Assembly (NCBI GenBank): GCA_000969725.1 | Contig: JXSR01S019115.1 | Length of the DNA stretch: 32,389 nt | Direction: 5' to 3' (one strand) | Source: Ophiothrix spiculata | Taxonomy: Eukaryota > Echinodermata > Ophiuroidea > Amphilepidida > Ophiotrichidae | In this document: piece by piece, positions 31,444-32,389 of the stretch | Layout of the letters: every line of letters begins with the position of its first letter | Position numbering within the stretch: position 1 is the stretch's first letter | Program-made: the position numbers and the translations under genes | Notes under the pieces: generated by a model | The model's input: the letters and a program-made list of their open reading frames with translations, nothing else | What the model was told of the DNA's origin: nothing | Databases searched by the model: none

Positions 31444-31577
31444 CCAACAATCGTCGATCTATTGTGCCCAATTTTATAGCGCTCCATCTGCTTAATGATG
31501 TATATGAAAATATTTTGCTATCAGCGAAAGACATGAAACCAAGCTCAACAAAATGCGTCATTGAGCAAGTGACGTAA
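31444..31577 (-). promoter_or_regulatory. Candidate TATA/CRE promoter on the minus strand
   Basis: On the minus strand CTATAAAATTG (TATA at 31478-31472) lies about 75-100 bp downstream of two ATF/CREB-type sites, TTACGTCA (31577-31570) and TGACGCA (31560-31554). The local sequence is richer in CpG than its surroundings. A donor-like TAG|GTAGAG follows near 31408. It could drive the coactivator gene or an isoform starting in exon 28922-29157. The call rests on motif layout only. Confidence 0.3.
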
Positions 31578-31785
31578 ATTTCTCTACAGAATAGTGTATG
31601 CTCTGCGCCCGATCGACGAACGAGATAAATCATCGCAGTGAGTCGTTCGGGTTTTTCGATCAAATTTAGATATGCTTTGTCATGTTTGTTGAGTGTTGCA
31701 GTTCGTATTTGATAAATATGAAAAAATTTGGGGGATATTGGGTATGTGCACTTATGCGATAGGTTTGATTGCAGAACTTGCTTCT

Positions 31786-31858
31786 GGCAGTGGTACCAAT
31801 ACCACTGCCATATTACCTAGATCCGACACGTATCCTTAGTTACTAAGGGACGGATACG
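31786..31858. repeat. Two adjacent strong hairpins
   Basis: GGCAGTGGTA-CCAA-TACCACTGCC (31786-31809) is a perfect 10-bp stem with a 4-base loop. CCTTAGT-T-ACTAAGG (31834-31848) is a perfect 7-bp stem, enclosed by CGTATCC / GGATACG (31829-31835, 31852-31858). They are 19 bp apart. The function is unknown. Confidence 0.6.
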
Positions 31859-31859
31859 C

Positions 31860-32389
31860 TCAACTCCATTGACCTTCTCTATAGACGAATTTGGTCAATA
31901 TCTTCTTTCAGAGAGCATATAAATTTACCAAAAGTATGCCAGTATATTCTCAGTATTTAACAACATGACATATAACAGGCCAATATCAGCTTCAGTTGAG
32001 TTTAAATGCATTTTTTTGATAAAAGTTGGTCAAAATCCAAGATGGCAGCCACCATGTGCTTTTACAAAAAAGTTACCAAAAGTAGATTTAAAAATGTGTC
32101 TAGTGTTATAAAATACTCACGGTAGTATTCCAAAGGCATTAATTTTTATTAAATGAATCATTTCAGTGCAAGTTAGGATCTTGCATACGTGTCAACTTAG
32201 TTTACCAAAAAATGATGACACAATTGTTGAAACACGTGACATGACTATACAATAACAATCCCTATGGAGCTGGAAGTCACCATCTCGTGACTGTATTTTC
32301 TAATCTAGGAGCAACATTGTAGGACAGTTAAACGTCCTCTTCTTAAATTTTACAAGTGGGGGCGATTGTTGTGGCATGTGCTTTGGGCT
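31860..32389. other. Window end, no exon seen
   Basis: AT-rich. A donor-like ACC|GTGAGT on the minus strand near 32120 follows a short open stretch with a Met (MPLEYY), but there is no family resemblance or acceptor to support an exon. Confidence 0.35.

Noticed and set aside
31412-31663. 83-codon minus-strand frame as the N-terminal exon of the coactivator
   Set aside because: No acidic activation domain or LxxLL, and no clean splice phase into exon 28922-29157. The region is better explained, if at all, as a promoter.

Overview
The window is eukaryotic genomic DNA: AT-rich, intron-rich and crowded with short inverted-repeat transposons, with one 85-base assembly gap (N's). The two recognisable genes, an NXPE-family gene and a PGC-1/PRC-family coactivator gene closest to vertebrate PPRC1, together with the tRNA-derived SINEs and many small DNA transposons, suggest an invertebrate deuterostome. 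An echinoderm or hemichordate is my best guess, from gene content and general texture only.

Both genes are on the minus strand. From left to right: (1) 1-1077 is repeats, including a 292-bp hAT-type element. (2) 1078-5907 is a four-exon NXPE gene encoding a 655-residue type II membrane protein. The four exons join in frame. Its GDST-type nucleophile motif reads GDQT and the expected C-terminal His is not visible, so it may have lost catalysis. Its second intron holds a long purine-rich degenerate repeat array. (3) 5908-16828 is a 10.9-kb gene-poor stretch with foldback elements of about 250, 502, 440, 374, 143 and 131 bp. Just downstream of the second gene's stop it also holds two decayed tandem copies of that gene's last coding exon. 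(4) 16829-29157 holds the nine 3' exons of a PGC-1/PRC-family gene. They encode 899 residues through the stop: an LxxLL box, an HCF-1-binding type EHDY tetrapeptide, an RS domain with a 27-bp coding minisatellite, an RRM and the conserved family C-terminus. The exon phases close perfectly if two introns use GC donors. The N-terminal exons are not visible. (5) 29158-32389 is probably intron or upstream sequence of that gene, with a 721-bp TAA-flanked element, a possible TATA/CRE promoter and two adjacent strong hairpins.

PGC-1-family proteins dock on nuclear receptors and HCF-1 and couple transcription to RNA processing for mitochondrial and metabolic genes. The NXPE protein is probably a Golgi or secretory-pathway protein. 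Nothing in the sequence links the two genes functionally. The most notable observations are the tandem terminal-exon relics, the two GC-AG introns in one gene, a transposon whose 8-bp target duplication is exactly a splice donor, and the probably inactive NXPE active site.
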